From positions 2,480,001-2,544,000 of the forward strand of contig NZ_OY764327.1 of the NCBI RefSeq assembly GCF_963668385.1: a stretch of DNA of 64,000 nucleotides, read 5' to 3'. Made by a program: the position numbers and the translations under genes. The DNA comes from an uncultured Carboxylicivirga sp. (lineage in GTDB: Bacteria; Bacteroidota; Bacteroidia; Bacteroidales; Marinilabiliaceae). The notes under the pieces are model-generated. The model was given only the letters and a program-made list of their open reading frames with translations, searched no databases and was not told the origin of the DNA. Within the stretch, counting starts at the first letter, position 1. Each line of letters starts with the position of its first letter. Shown piece after piece: positions 33,606 through 41,184 of the stretch.

Positions 33606-34379
33606 ATGGCAAATATAGATCCAAAAGCAAAAGAAAAAGAGATGTCAGTAGAAGAAAGACTGAGAGCTCTTTACGACCTTCAAACTGTGGAATCTTCGAT
33701 CGATAAGATTCGTACGCTTAGAGGAGAGCTTCCTTTGGAGGTTCAGGATTTGGAAGATGAGATTGAAGGGTTGGAAACCCGTATGGGTAACCTCGACGGG
33801 GAAATCAAAAGTTTGAACGACGCCATCCTGGGTAAAAAGAACGAGATTAAAGAATCTGGTTTACTTGTTAAAAAATACGAAGCGCAACAAATGAATGTGC
33901 GTAACAATCGCGAGTTCGACTCTTTATCTAAAGAAATTGAGTTCCAGAAATTGGAAGTTGAGTTATGCGAAAAACGTATTAAAGAATTTACAGCTGAGCT
34001 AAAAAATAAAAAAGAAGTTGGTGAGTCATCAAAGCAATTGCTTGAAGACCGTAAAGCTGACTTAGCTGCTAAAAAGAAAGAGCTAGACGAGATTGTGGGT
34101 GAAACGCAAATGGAAGAAGAGCGTTTAGCTGAAAAATCAGAAGAAATTGCAAAAAGCGTACCTGAGCGTTTACTAACTGCTTTCCGTCGTATTCGTAAAA
34201 ATGCGCGTAATGGTTTAGCCGTTGTAACAGTTGAGCGTGACGCTTGTGGTGGTTGTTTTAATAAAATTCCACCTCAAAGACAATTGGATATTGCTTCTCA
34301 TAAAAAAGTAATTGTTTGTGAGTATTGTGGTCGTATCCTTGTTGACAGAGCGATTGGTGGCGAAGAAGCTGCAGAGTAA
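33606..34379 (+). CDS. Coiled-coil protein with C4-type zinc ribbon
   Basis: This 257-aa cytoplasmic protein consists mostly of a long coiled coil (about 14-185, rich in E, K and L heptads such as DLEDEIEGLETRMGNLDGEI). It ends in a zinc ribbon with two Cys pairs, CGGCFNKIPP and CEYCGRIL (about 211-245), the zf-RING_7/DUF164 family. Members are thought to bind nucleic acid or ribosomes, but none of that is shown here. It lies 3 bp after the Nif3-like gene and is followed by a strong terminator, so it ends the MerR-Nif3 operon. Confidence 0.92.
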   Translation: MANIDPKAKEKEMSVEERLRALYDLQTVESSIDKIRTLRGELPLEVQDLEDEIEGLETRMGNLDGEIKSLNDAILGKKNEIKESGLLVKKYEAQQMNVRNNREFDSLSKEIEFQKLEVELCEKRIKEFTAELKNKKEVGESSKQLLEDRKADLAAKKKELDEIVGETQMEEERLAEKSEEIAKSVPERLLTAFRRIRKNARNGLAVVTVERDACGGCFNKIPPQRQLDIASHKKVIVCEYCGRILVDRAIGGEEAAE

Positions 34380-34406
34380 TTTCTGCAAACAAAAAATACT
34401 AAATTG

Positions 34407-34436
34407 CAGCCGGACTATTGTCCGGCTGTTTTTGTT
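34407..34436 (+). terminator. Terminator of the MerR-Nif3-zinc ribbon operon
   Basis: CAGCCGGAC pairs with GTCCGGCTG around TATT, followed by TTTTTGTTT. Its position rules out an upstream TTG start for the next gene. Confidence 0.9.
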
Positions 34437-34454
34437 TATAATTATCTTGTTTTG

Positions 34455-35876
34455 ATGAAGAAAATAGTATCCATTCTTCTAATTATACTTCCTGCAATTG
34501 TTGGGGCACAAAACAAAGCCTGGTTAAGTACACAAGCTCAGATTTGTCTTGACAAGACATATCAGTTTGAATACTTCGAAACGGGTTCTCTCGACGAAGA
34601 TGAAATTTATTATATCAGTGCCTATCATCATTTTTTGCAATTTGTAAAAGATGAAGATAAAAATCATTTGAAGAGTTTCGAAAAAGAAATGAACCGCCTT
34701 TTAAAGGTAGCTAAAGTCAATAATTCAAAAACAACACTGATGCTTGTTAACCTTAATGTGCAATTGGGTTTAATGCAGGTAATGAAAGGCGATCAGGTAA
34801 CAGGTGTTTATACCATTTATAGCGCATATAAGACCTTTACAGGATTAGATGAGGCGGTATGTAATTCGCTCGAATATCAAAAGCTAAATGGTTTGTTTTT
34901 GATTCTTGCCGATCAGGTTCAGGCGCAGAGTAGTTTTATGTCGTGGTTATTGGGGATTAAGGGCGACGAAAAGTTGGGCTTTCAGTTATTACATTCCTAT
35001 GTAACACAAAATAAGCATAAAGCAGGTTTATATAGCGAAGGTTTATTAATGATGGCGTATTTTAAGCTTCAGTTTGATGAGATGGATCAAACCGATTTAA
35101 GGCGTTTGATTCAAGAGGGAAATCGGTTACAATCTCCCATACTGTCATTTGTGGCATCACTAAATGCTTTTAAAAATAATCAAACAGCATTGTTAAAAAC
35201 ATCAATGCAAAATTGGAATGATGAATTTGAAGAGTTTCCGTTATTAAGATATGTCAAAGGAAGGTTATTGCTGAATGATTTAAATAGTGAAGGTATTAAT
35301 GAATTAAGACGATTTATTACAGATAGTAATGGAAGTGCTTTTAAAGCGGATGCTAACTTTCGATTAGCGCGCTTTTTTCATATGAAGGGAGAGACAGACA
35401 AAAGAGATGCAGCATTAAATGATATAAAGCAATTAAAAAATATATCAACAGCATTGGATAAACAAGCCATTGCCGAAATGCCATATCTGAGAGAGAGGCC
35501 GGAAGTTTTAACTAAAACCCGATTTTTATTTGATAATAGCGATTACCTTACTGTTATTAGTTTATTAAATACAGTTACGGTCAACTCCTGTTCAGCATTT
35601 TATCAGGTAGAATGGTGGTATAGGCAGGCACGTGCAGAGGAACTGTTAGATAACTATGATGTAGCGCTGAAATTATATGATAAGGTAATAGCCTTATCTG
35701 TTGATGATGATCGTTACTATGGGCCCTATTCGGCTTTATTCGCAACTCATTTATCTATTGTTCAAGGCCAGAGAGAAAGAGCAAATTACTACCTAAACAA
35801 AGCTGAAGAACTAAATACCGGAGAGTATAAAAAAGAAATTTCCATTAAGATTGATGATGCGCTGAAAAATAGATAA
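34455..35876 (+). CDS. Exported TPR-like protein of unknown function
   Basis: This 473-aa protein has a signal peptide (MKKIVSILLIILPAIVGAQ) and helical repeats throughout, for example DANFRLARFFHMKGETDKRDAALNDI and QARAEELLDNYDVALKLYDKVIAL, which look like degenerate TPRs. No catalytic motif is seen. The ATG at 34455 is chosen because the preceding 50 bp hold the terminator of the upstream operon and because the signal peptide starts exactly there. Similar long TPR-like exported proteins follow the zinc-ribbon gene in other Bacteroidota by recollection, but a function is unknown. Confidence 0.85.
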   Translation: MKKIVSILLIILPAIVGAQNKAWLSTQAQICLDKTYQFEYFETGSLDEDEIYYISAYHHFLQFVKDEDKNHLKSFEKEMNRLLKVAKVNNSKTTLMLVNLNVQLGLMQVMKGDQVTGVYTIYSAYKTFTGLDEAVCNSLEYQKLNGLFLILADQVQAQSSFMSWLLGIKGDEKLGFQLLHSYVTQNKHKAGLYSEGLLMMAYFKLQFDEMDQTDLRRLIQEGNRLQSPILSFVASLNAFKNNQTALLKTSMQNWNDEFEEFPLLRYVKGRLLLNDLNSEGINELRRFITDSNGSAFKADANFRLARFFHMKGETDKRDAALNDIKQLKNISTALDKQAIAEMPYLRERPEVLTKTRFLFDNSDYLTVISLLNTVTVNSCSAFYQVEWWYRQARAEELLDNYDVALKLYDKVIALSVDDDRYYGPYSALFATHLSIVQGQRERANYYLNKAEELNTGEYKKEISIKIDDALKNR

Positions 35877-35917
35877 AATCAATTTTAACCCTCATTTTAT
35901 AGGGGTATATAATACCG

Positions 35918-35927
35918 ACCGTACGGT
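35918..35927. promoter_or_regulatory. GTAC-centred palindrome upstream of the T9SS cargo gene
   Basis: ACCGTACGGT is a perfect 10-bp palindrome about 60 bp upstream of the -7 box. It could be an operator; no factor is known. Confidence 0.25.
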
Positions 35928-35985
35928 TTATAAAAAATTTACATCAATTTAATCTTTAGGTAGCTTAAAACATATAGTGATTAAG

Positions 35986-35993
35986 TATTTTTG
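35986..35993 (+). promoter_or_regulatory. -7 box of the T9SS cargo gene
   Basis: TATTTTTG matches TAnnTTTG, 46 bp before the ATG at 36039, predicting a leader of about 40 nt. Confidence 0.5.
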
Positions 35994-36038
35994 TATAAAT
36001 TTAAATCGAAAAAATTTATTAATCTTAATCTTATTATT

Positions 36039-37559
36039 ATGAAAAAAAGTTTACTTTTTTCTTTGTTAGTTTTATTAATTAGTACTTCATCTTTTGCTCA
36101 ATTATCGCTTGATGCAAAAGATGTCAATTATACAATTGATTTTGACAATACAGTTAGCGGTGTTAATAACGGTGCATACGTTGGAACTGGTTATGCGTTG
36201 ACTCCTGAAGTAGGGCAACTGAATGCAAATGCTTTTAGTGTTTTGGGAATGTCTGATGGAGATTTGGCATTTGGTGCAGAAGGGATAGAAGGAGATTATG
36301 CGAAGGGAACTAGTGTAGGGAGTACTTCTGGAGGTTGCTACGGATATGATGTTAGTGAAACACAGGATGGTTCAAACATGATATGGGGAGTGCAGCCAAC
36401 GAGTGGTGATTTTACTCCAGGTTCAATTGTTCTTAAAATTGTGAATAATACAGGAGAAGATGTAAATGAATTTGACATAAGCTATGATGTATTTGCTTGG
36501 AATCATGGAGATAGATCGGTGAGTTTTAATTTTTCTTATTCAACAGATAATAATACGTTTATAGATGTTGCTGATCTTAATTTTGAAACGGTTGAAGCTG
36601 CAGATGCTGAACCAGCATGGTTAAGTGAAACTAAAACAACAACTATTAGTACATCTTTGGCTAGTGGAGAAGAGTTATACCTAAAATGGACATGTGAGGA
36701 AGTTTCTGGTTCAGGGTCACGAGATAAATTAGGATTGGATAATGTGGTTGTTAGTACAACATTAAATAGTGTAGCTACTGTTGAGATTCCTACATTTAGT
36801 GTTGAATCTGGAATATATACTGAAGCTTTTGATTTAAGTTTGGCAACATCAACTGAAGGGGCTACAATATATTATACTTTAGATGGTTCAGATCCAGATG
36901 AAACTTCTACAGAATTCACCTCTGCGGTTAATATTAGTGAAAGTACTGTTGTTAAGGCAATTGCTATAAAAGAAGGAATGAACAACAGTAGTGTTACAAC
37001 AGCAACATATACTTTCCCTGTTGAATGTGCATCAATTGCTGAGTTTTTAAATTTAGATTTAGGAACATTGGCTATTTTAAGAGGTGTTGTAACTGAAGTT
37101 ACAGTTAATCCTGACTATAATACAGTGACTTCTTTAGTGGTAAAAGATGTAAACGATGCAACTATTTTGGCATATGGTGTTTATCGTATTTCTGATGTTA
37201 TATATGAAGTTGGTCAAACTTTAGTAATGACTGGATTAAGAGCAGAATTCCAAGATGAAGCTCAAATGTCATTTAGTGCCAATAGTGGTCATTCAATTGT
37301 AGTTGATAATGCTAGTGGCATCGAAGATGGAAAAACAAGTGCATTTACAATTGCACCTAACCCATTTACTACTGAATTTAAAATTGATGGTGCTGAAGTA
37401 GTAGCAGTGAAGTTGTACAATGCTGCTGGTCAGTTAGTGAAAAATGTACCAGTTGTATCGGGTGCTATTTCAACAAGCGATTTAGATAAAGGTATGTATA
37501 TACTTCAGGCTAAAATGGCAGATGGAACCATCTCTACTCAAAAAGTAATTAAAAAATAA
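36039..37559 (+). CDS. Secreted protein with T9SS type A sorting domain
   Basis: This 506-aa cargo protein of the type IX secretion system has a signal peptide (MKKSLLFSLLVLLISTSSFAQ). An unassigned beta-rich N-terminal region (about 22-240) follows. Next is a chitobiase/beta-hexosaminidase C-terminal-like domain at about 247-325 (ATIYYTLDGSDPDETSTEF, VVKAIAIKEGMNNS), then an OB-like module (about 330-425, LAILRGVVTEVTV...). A typical type A sorting domain runs from about 437 (IAPNPFTTEFKI...VKLYNAAGQLVKNV...LDKGMYILQAKMADG, VIKK end). No catalytic domain is recognised; it may be a surface adhesin or binding protein. The start at 36039 fits the signal peptide and the promoter box; an upstream ATG at 35991 would overlap that box. 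Confidence 0.9.
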   Translation: MKKSLLFSLLVLLISTSSFAQLSLDAKDVNYTIDFDNTVSGVNNGAYVGTGYALTPEVGQLNANAFSVLGMSDGDLAFGAEGIEGDYAKGTSVGSTSGGCYGYDVSETQDGSNMIWGVQPTSGDFTPGSIVLKIVNNTGEDVNEFDISYDVFAWNHGDRSVSFNFSYSTDNNTFIDVADLNFETVEAADAEPAWLSETKTTTISTSLASGEELYLKWTCEEVSGSGSRDKLGLDNVVVSTTLNSVATVEIPTFSVESGIYTEAFDLSLATSTEGATIYYTLDGSDPDETSTEFTSAVNISESTVVKAIAIKEGMNNSSVTTATYTFPVECASIAEFLNLDLGTLAILRGVVTEVTVNPDYNTVTSLVVKDVNDATILAYGVYRISDVIYEVGQTLVMTGLRAEFQDEAQMSFSANSGHSIVVDNASGIEDGKTSAFTIAPNPFTTEFKIDGAEVVAVKLYNAAGQLVKNVPVVSGAISTSDLDKGMYILQAKMADGTISTQKVIKK

Positions 37560-37583
37560 GCAATAAGCTTTAAAAATAGTAAG

Positions 37584-37612
37584 ACCGCAGTTCGTAAGAG
37601 CTGCGGTTTTTT
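37584..37612 (+). terminator. Terminator of the T9SS cargo gene
   Basis: ACCGCAGTTC pairs with GAGCTGCGGT (10 bp, one G-U) around a GTAA tetraloop of the stable GNRA type, followed by TTTTTTG. Confidence 0.9.
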
Positions 37613-37706
37613 GCTTTTAAGGCAGTGGATCTAATAGGAATGGTGGAAATTTTAATTGTGATTCTGATTCCAGATATTATCTGAATAGTTTTAATAGTCT
37701 CAAAAG

Positions 37707-37829
37707 CTAATTATGGTTACATAATACAAACAGCAATTTTCTTCGTGCAATCGACTCAAAATAGCCCGCTATTCTTTCGTTAATATACACTTGAAACTCA
37801 CTATTTGTAAGCGTTCTGAGTTCAAAATT
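37707..37829 (-). other. Short open reading stretch without start codon, possible gene remnant
   Basis: On the minus strand 40 sense codons run between stops at 37830-37832 and 37707-37709. The translation looks protein-like (contains EFQVYINERIAGYFESIARR and ends LLFVLCNHN), but it has no start codon and no recognised family. It overlaps the left arm of a CTGAGTTC (37816-37823) / GAACTCAG (37837-37844) inverted repeat. It is probably the tail of a decayed gene or mobile element. Confidence 0.3.
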
Positions 37830-37868
37830 TTACGTCGAACTCAGGTTAATAGATGTTATCAGTATGCT

Positions 37869-38031
37869 AAGGTATTAGGTGTTGCCTTATACAATACTGT
37901 TGGATAGTTAGTAAAAAATATCTGCAGTTAACGTTGTAGTTTCCACTGCTGAATTAACTAGTGGGATGTATATTCTTAAGATTACAATGACTGATGGTTC
38001 TGTTGCTACTCAAAAAGGATTTAAAAACTAA
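37869..38031 (+). pseudogene. Decayed T9SS type A sorting domain
   Basis: The plus strand encodes VALYNTVG, an in-frame TAG, then LVKNI. A frame change leads into VNVVVSTAELTSGMYILK and ITMTDGSVATQKGFKN before TAA. This aligns with the sorting domain of the upstream cargo protein (VKLYNAAGQLVKNV...LDKGMYILQAKMADGTISTQKVIKK). The stop, the frameshift and the absence of any upstream body show it to be the 3' remnant of a second cargo gene, perhaps a duplicate. Confidence 0.8.
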
Positions 38032-38111
38032 GTTTTCAACATTATTAAAAAGAGCAGTAAATCAATTAGATGTGACTTTTTAATTCTTCATATAGTTTCC
38101 GTATAATTTTC

Positions 38112-38221
38112 ATAACTATGGAAATAAACTTTCCTAACTATGGAATTAAATTTTCATATCTATGAAAAAAAACTTACATAACTATGGAAATAAATTTTGT
38201 TACTTATGAAAATTTTGATTG
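38112..38221. repeat. 22-bp tandem repeat, five units
   Basis: Five head-to-tail units of exactly 22 bp begin at 38112, 38134, 38156, 38178 and 38200. Each carries CTATG or a close variant near its start, then an A-rich stretch and TTTTC/TTTTG-like ends. Units 1 and 4 are almost identical; units 3 and 5 are more diverged. A weaker unit may precede at 38090. The spacing of about two DNA turns is notable. No ORF explains it. Confidence 0.8.
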
Positions 38222-38260
38222 ATACTATTGATGCAATGATTGGGTTTTTGCAAATAAAAA

Positions 38261-38293
38261 AAGCACTGCAATAAATGATAGACTGCAGTGCTT
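38261..38293 (-). terminator. Terminator of hutU
   Basis: AAGCACTGCA pairs with TGCAGTGCTT (10 bp) around a 13-nt loop; on the minus strand the stem is followed by TTTTTATTTG. Confidence 0.85.
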
Positions 38294-38325
38294 AGTACTT
38301 ATTGTTGTTGATTGGATATGAAGGG

Positions 38326-40335
38326 CTAACTAAACAGTTTGTCAATCATATCAGTATTGGTCATATTAGGTAATGTAACTTTTAAATTAGGATTGGCCTT
38401 CATTGCTCTTTTTATGGCAAAAACAGCCTCCTCGTTTCGAGCCCAGCTTCTGCGCGAGATACCGTTGTTAACATCCCAGAACAGCATACTTTGTAAGCGT
38501 CGTTTAGCCTCTTTGCTACCATCAAGTATCATGCCAAAGCCGCCATTTATAACTTCGCCCCAGCCAACGCCACCTCCGTTATGGATACTAACCCATGAGG
38601 CACCTCTGAACGAATCGCCAATCACGTTTTGAATAGCCATATCAGCAGTAAAGCGCGATCCATCATAAATATTAGATGTTTCGCGATATGGACTATCAGT
38701 TCCTGATACGTCGTGATGATCCCGACCTAAAATAACAGGTGCCGAAATAATACCCTTTTTAATGGCCTTATTAAAGGCTTTAGCAATGCGAATTCGTCCT
38801 TCGGCATCTGCATATAAAATACGTGCCTGAGAGCCTACAACAAGCTTATTTTGGCCTGCTTCTTTTATCCAATGGATATTATCAGCCATTTGTTGTTGAA
38901 TTTCAATAGGCGACTCCTGACGAAGTTCTTCCAGTACTTCGGTTGCAATTCGGTCGGTTTCCTTCAAGTCTAACGGATTATTGCTACTACAAACCCAACG
39001 GAAAGGGCCAAATCCATAGTCGAAACACATGGGGCCCATTATATCTTGTACGTACGATGGGTATTTGAAATCACCATTTTCTTTTAGAATGTCGGCACCA
39101 GCACGACTTGATTCCAATAAAAAAGCATTTCCATAATCGAAAAAGTACATACCCTTATTGGCTAACTTATTGATAGCTGCTACATGGCGTCGCAAGCTTT
39201 CTTGTACTTTCTCTTTAAAAAGTTCGGGTTGATGAGCCATCATTGTGTTGGCTTCTTTAAAGGATAATCCAACAGGATAGTATCCTCCGGCCCAAGGATT
39301 GTGTAATGAGGTTTGATCTGATCCTAAATCAACCTTAATATTTTCTTTGGCAAATTTCTCCCATACATCAACAATATTGCCGTGATAAGCTATTGAAACC
39401 ACTTCGAGGTGTGCTTTGGCTATTTCAACTCTTTCGCAAAGCTCGTCTAAATCTTCAATAACTTCATCAACCCAACCTTGCGAGTGACGTGTTTGGATAG
39501 CCTTTTCATTAACTTCTGCAATAACACTAATGCATCCTGCAATATTACCAGCCTTGGGCTGAGCTCCAGACATTCCTCCAAGTCCGGCAGTTACAAATAG
39601 CTTACCTGTTAAATCAGATTTACCATTTGATATTTTACGTCCTGCATTAAGTACGGTAATGGTTGTGCCGTGCACAATTCCTTGAGGCCCAATATACATA
39701 AATGAGCCTGCAGTCATTTGTCCGTATTGAGTAACTCCCAAAGCATTGTATCGTTCCCAGTCATCGGGTTTTGAGTAATTGGGAATCATCATACCATTGG
39801 TAACAACAACACGTGGAGCATCTTTATGCGATGGATATAAGCCCATAGGATGACCCGAATACATGGTGAGCGTTTGTTCATCAGTCATTTCGGCCAAATA
39901 CTTCATGGTAAGACGATATTGCGCCCAGTTTTGAAATACAGCACCGTTTCCGCCATAAGTTATGAGCTCGTGCGGATGTTGAGCAACGGCATAATCTAAA
40001 TTATTCTGAATCATCAACATAATAGCTGCCGCTTGTTTTGATTGATGTGGAAACTCGTTAATATGACGAGCCTTCATTTCGTAATCAGGACGATAGCGAT
40101 ACATGTAAATGCGGCCATAAGTATTTAGCTCATCTAAAAACTCCGGGGCCAATTCAGCATGCTGATTTGCCGGAAAATAGCGTAAGGCATTCTGAAGAGC
40201 CAGCTTCTTTTCTTCAACGGTTAAGATATCTTTTCGTTTAGGAGCATGATTAATGGTAGTATCATATTCCTTTTTGGGTGGAACTATTGAAGGAATACCT
40301 TCCAATATGGCGGCTTTAAACTGTTCAGAGTTCAT
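38326..40335 (-). CDS. hutU: Urocanate hydratase
   Basis: This 669-aa NAD+-dependent enzyme converts urocanate to imidazolonepropionate, the second step of histidine breakdown. Urocanase landmarks are present: LITYGGNGAVFQNWAQYRLTM, YSGHPMGLYPSHKDAPRVVV, the NAD-site region MYIGPQGIVHGT and GGLGGMSGAQPKA, and the C-terminal ISRRSWARNEEAVFAI. It is about 110 residues longer than the proteobacterial form, as is usual for the Bacteroidota subtype. No hutH, hutI or ftcD is within the window, so the pathway genes are scattered. A strong terminator follows; DUF4294 lies 120 bp upstream on the same strand. Confidence 0.95.
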   Translation of the reverse strand: MNSEQFKAAILEGIPSIVPPKKEYDTTINHAPKRKDILTVEEKKLALQNALRYFPANQHAELAPEFLDELNTYGRIYMYRYRPDYEMKARHINEFPHQSKQAAAIMLMIQNNLDYAVAQHPHELITYGGNGAVFQNWAQYRLTMKYLAEMTDEQTLTMYSGHPMGLYPSHKDAPRVVVTNGMMIPNYSKPDDWERYNALGVTQYGQMTAGSFMYIGPQGIVHGTTITVLNAGRKISNGKSDLTGKLFVTAGLGGMSGAQPKAGNIAGCISVIAEVNEKAIQTRHSQGWVDEVIEDLDELCERVEIAKAHLEVVSIAYHGNIVDVWEKFAKENIKVDLGSDQTSLHNPWAGGYYPVGLSFKEANTMMAHQPELFKEKVQESLRRHVAAINKLANKGMYFFDYGNAFLLESSRAGADILKENGDFKYPSYVQDIMGPMCFDYGFGPFRWVCSSNNPLDLKETDRIATEVLEELRQESPIEIQQQMADNIHWIKEAGQNKLVVGSQARILYADAEGRIRIAKAFNKAIKKGIISAPVILGRDHHDVSGTDSPYRETSNIYDGSRFTADMAIQNVIGDSFRGASWVSIHNGGGVGWGEVINGGFGMILDGSKEAKRRLQSMLFWDVNNGISRRSWARNEEAVFAIKRAMKANPNLKVTLPNMTNTDMIDKLFS

Positions 40336-40455
40336 TTGTCAGTATTTATGTCAGTGTTTTGGTAATCACAAATGCAAATTAGCGGCTTTTTATTAACGTG
40401 TTTTATGACATAGCGCAATTGGCCGCGTAAGAAAAAGGTGATATTGATCAATTGG

Positions 40456-41091
40456 TCAGATCATTCCATTGTCGATCAGCATAATAATGTGTTCGATCAT
40501 TACATCGTCGCCATCCTTATCAAATTCCGATTTAAGATTCGAACCAAAAAGTCGGGCAATGCCCTGCCAAAAAACAGCAGAAACTCCACCTTTGTATTCT
40601 TTAATGAGTTGGTAAGTAGTATCGCCCGTTTCTCGATTAATCAACTTAATCAATAATTTTCCTTGAGAAAAAGTAAGGCGCTTAAGAGGTGTTTCAAACT
40701 CTTCGAATAACTCTTTTTCTCGTTTTTTTAAATACTTTTTTCGCTCTTTTTGAACGGTTATTTCTGACAGATTTGCATTGATATCATTAATAGTCGCACT
40801 TGCTTTTCGGGCATAAGGAAGTGTTACTTTTACATTACGCACCAATTTTGAATAACGGCGTTTCTGACGCTTGTTTTTGAATTTGAATGGCGGAATAACC
40901 GGTATTTCTTTTAAATTGATATGTGGGATGGTATCATCATCAATAATCTGACTGTCAAATATGATGTCTTTAACTTTGAGGGTGTCTATTTGAGCCGATA
41001 TATCCGTGCTTGTGCCTATTAGGATAATCAAAAACAGAGTAAGCTTTACTAATGTATGTGGCTCTTTTTGCATCATATTTATATTACACAA
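40456..41091 (-). CDS. DUF4294 family exported protein
   Basis: This 211-aa protein belongs to a Bacteroidota family of unknown function. The N-terminal signal segment (TLVKLTLFLIILIGTSTDISAQ) is followed by the DUF4294 pattern DDDTIPHINLKEIPVIPPF, a basic stretch (KNKRQKRRYSKLVRNVKVTLPYA), a charged helix and KLLIKLINRETGDTTYQLIKEYKGGVSAVFWQGIARLFG. No catalytic residues are known. Alternative ATGs at 41076 and 41073 give a more compact signal peptide. A -7 box at 41118-41125 supports a start in this region. It is a probable periplasmic protein. Confidence 0.88.
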   Translation of the reverse strand: MCNINMMQKEPHTLVKLTLFLIILIGTSTDISAQIDTLKVKDIIFDSQIIDDDTIPHINLKEIPVIPPFKFKNKRQKRRYSKLVRNVKVTLPYARKASATINDINANLSEITVQKERKKYLKKREKELFEEFETPLKRLTFSQGKLLIKLINRETGDTTYQLIKEYKGGVSAVFWQGIARLFGSNLKSEFDKDGDDVMIEHIIMLIDNGMI

Positions 41092-41117
41092 ACAATTGAT
41101 TGGATGTTTCGTTTGAA

Positions 41118-41125
41118 CAAAATTA
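41118..41125 (-). promoter_or_regulatory. -7 box of the DUF4294 gene
   Basis: On the minus strand this reads TAATTTTG, matching TAnnTTTG, 27 bp before the ATG at 41091. Confidence 0.45.
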
Positions 41126-41135
41126 CAAACAAAAA

Positions 41136-41161
41136 AACGGAGTAGCGATCACTACTCCGTT
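41136..41161 (-). terminator. Terminator of the M16 protease gene
   Basis: AACGGAGTAG pairs with CTACTCCGTT (10 bp) around CGATCA; on the minus strand TTTTTGTTTG follows. It also separates the M16 gene from the DUF4294 promoter. Confidence 0.85.
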
Positions 41162-41184
41162 AATTCAGCTTAAACTGATGTGAG

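Noticed and set aside
34404..34454. N-terminal extension of the TPR-like protein from an upstream TTG
   Set aside because: The extension consists of the terminator hairpin of the preceding operon, and a standard signal peptide begins at 34455.
38112..38221. 22-bp repeats as a CRISPR array
   Set aside because: The units are directly adjacent without spacers, and no cas genes are present.
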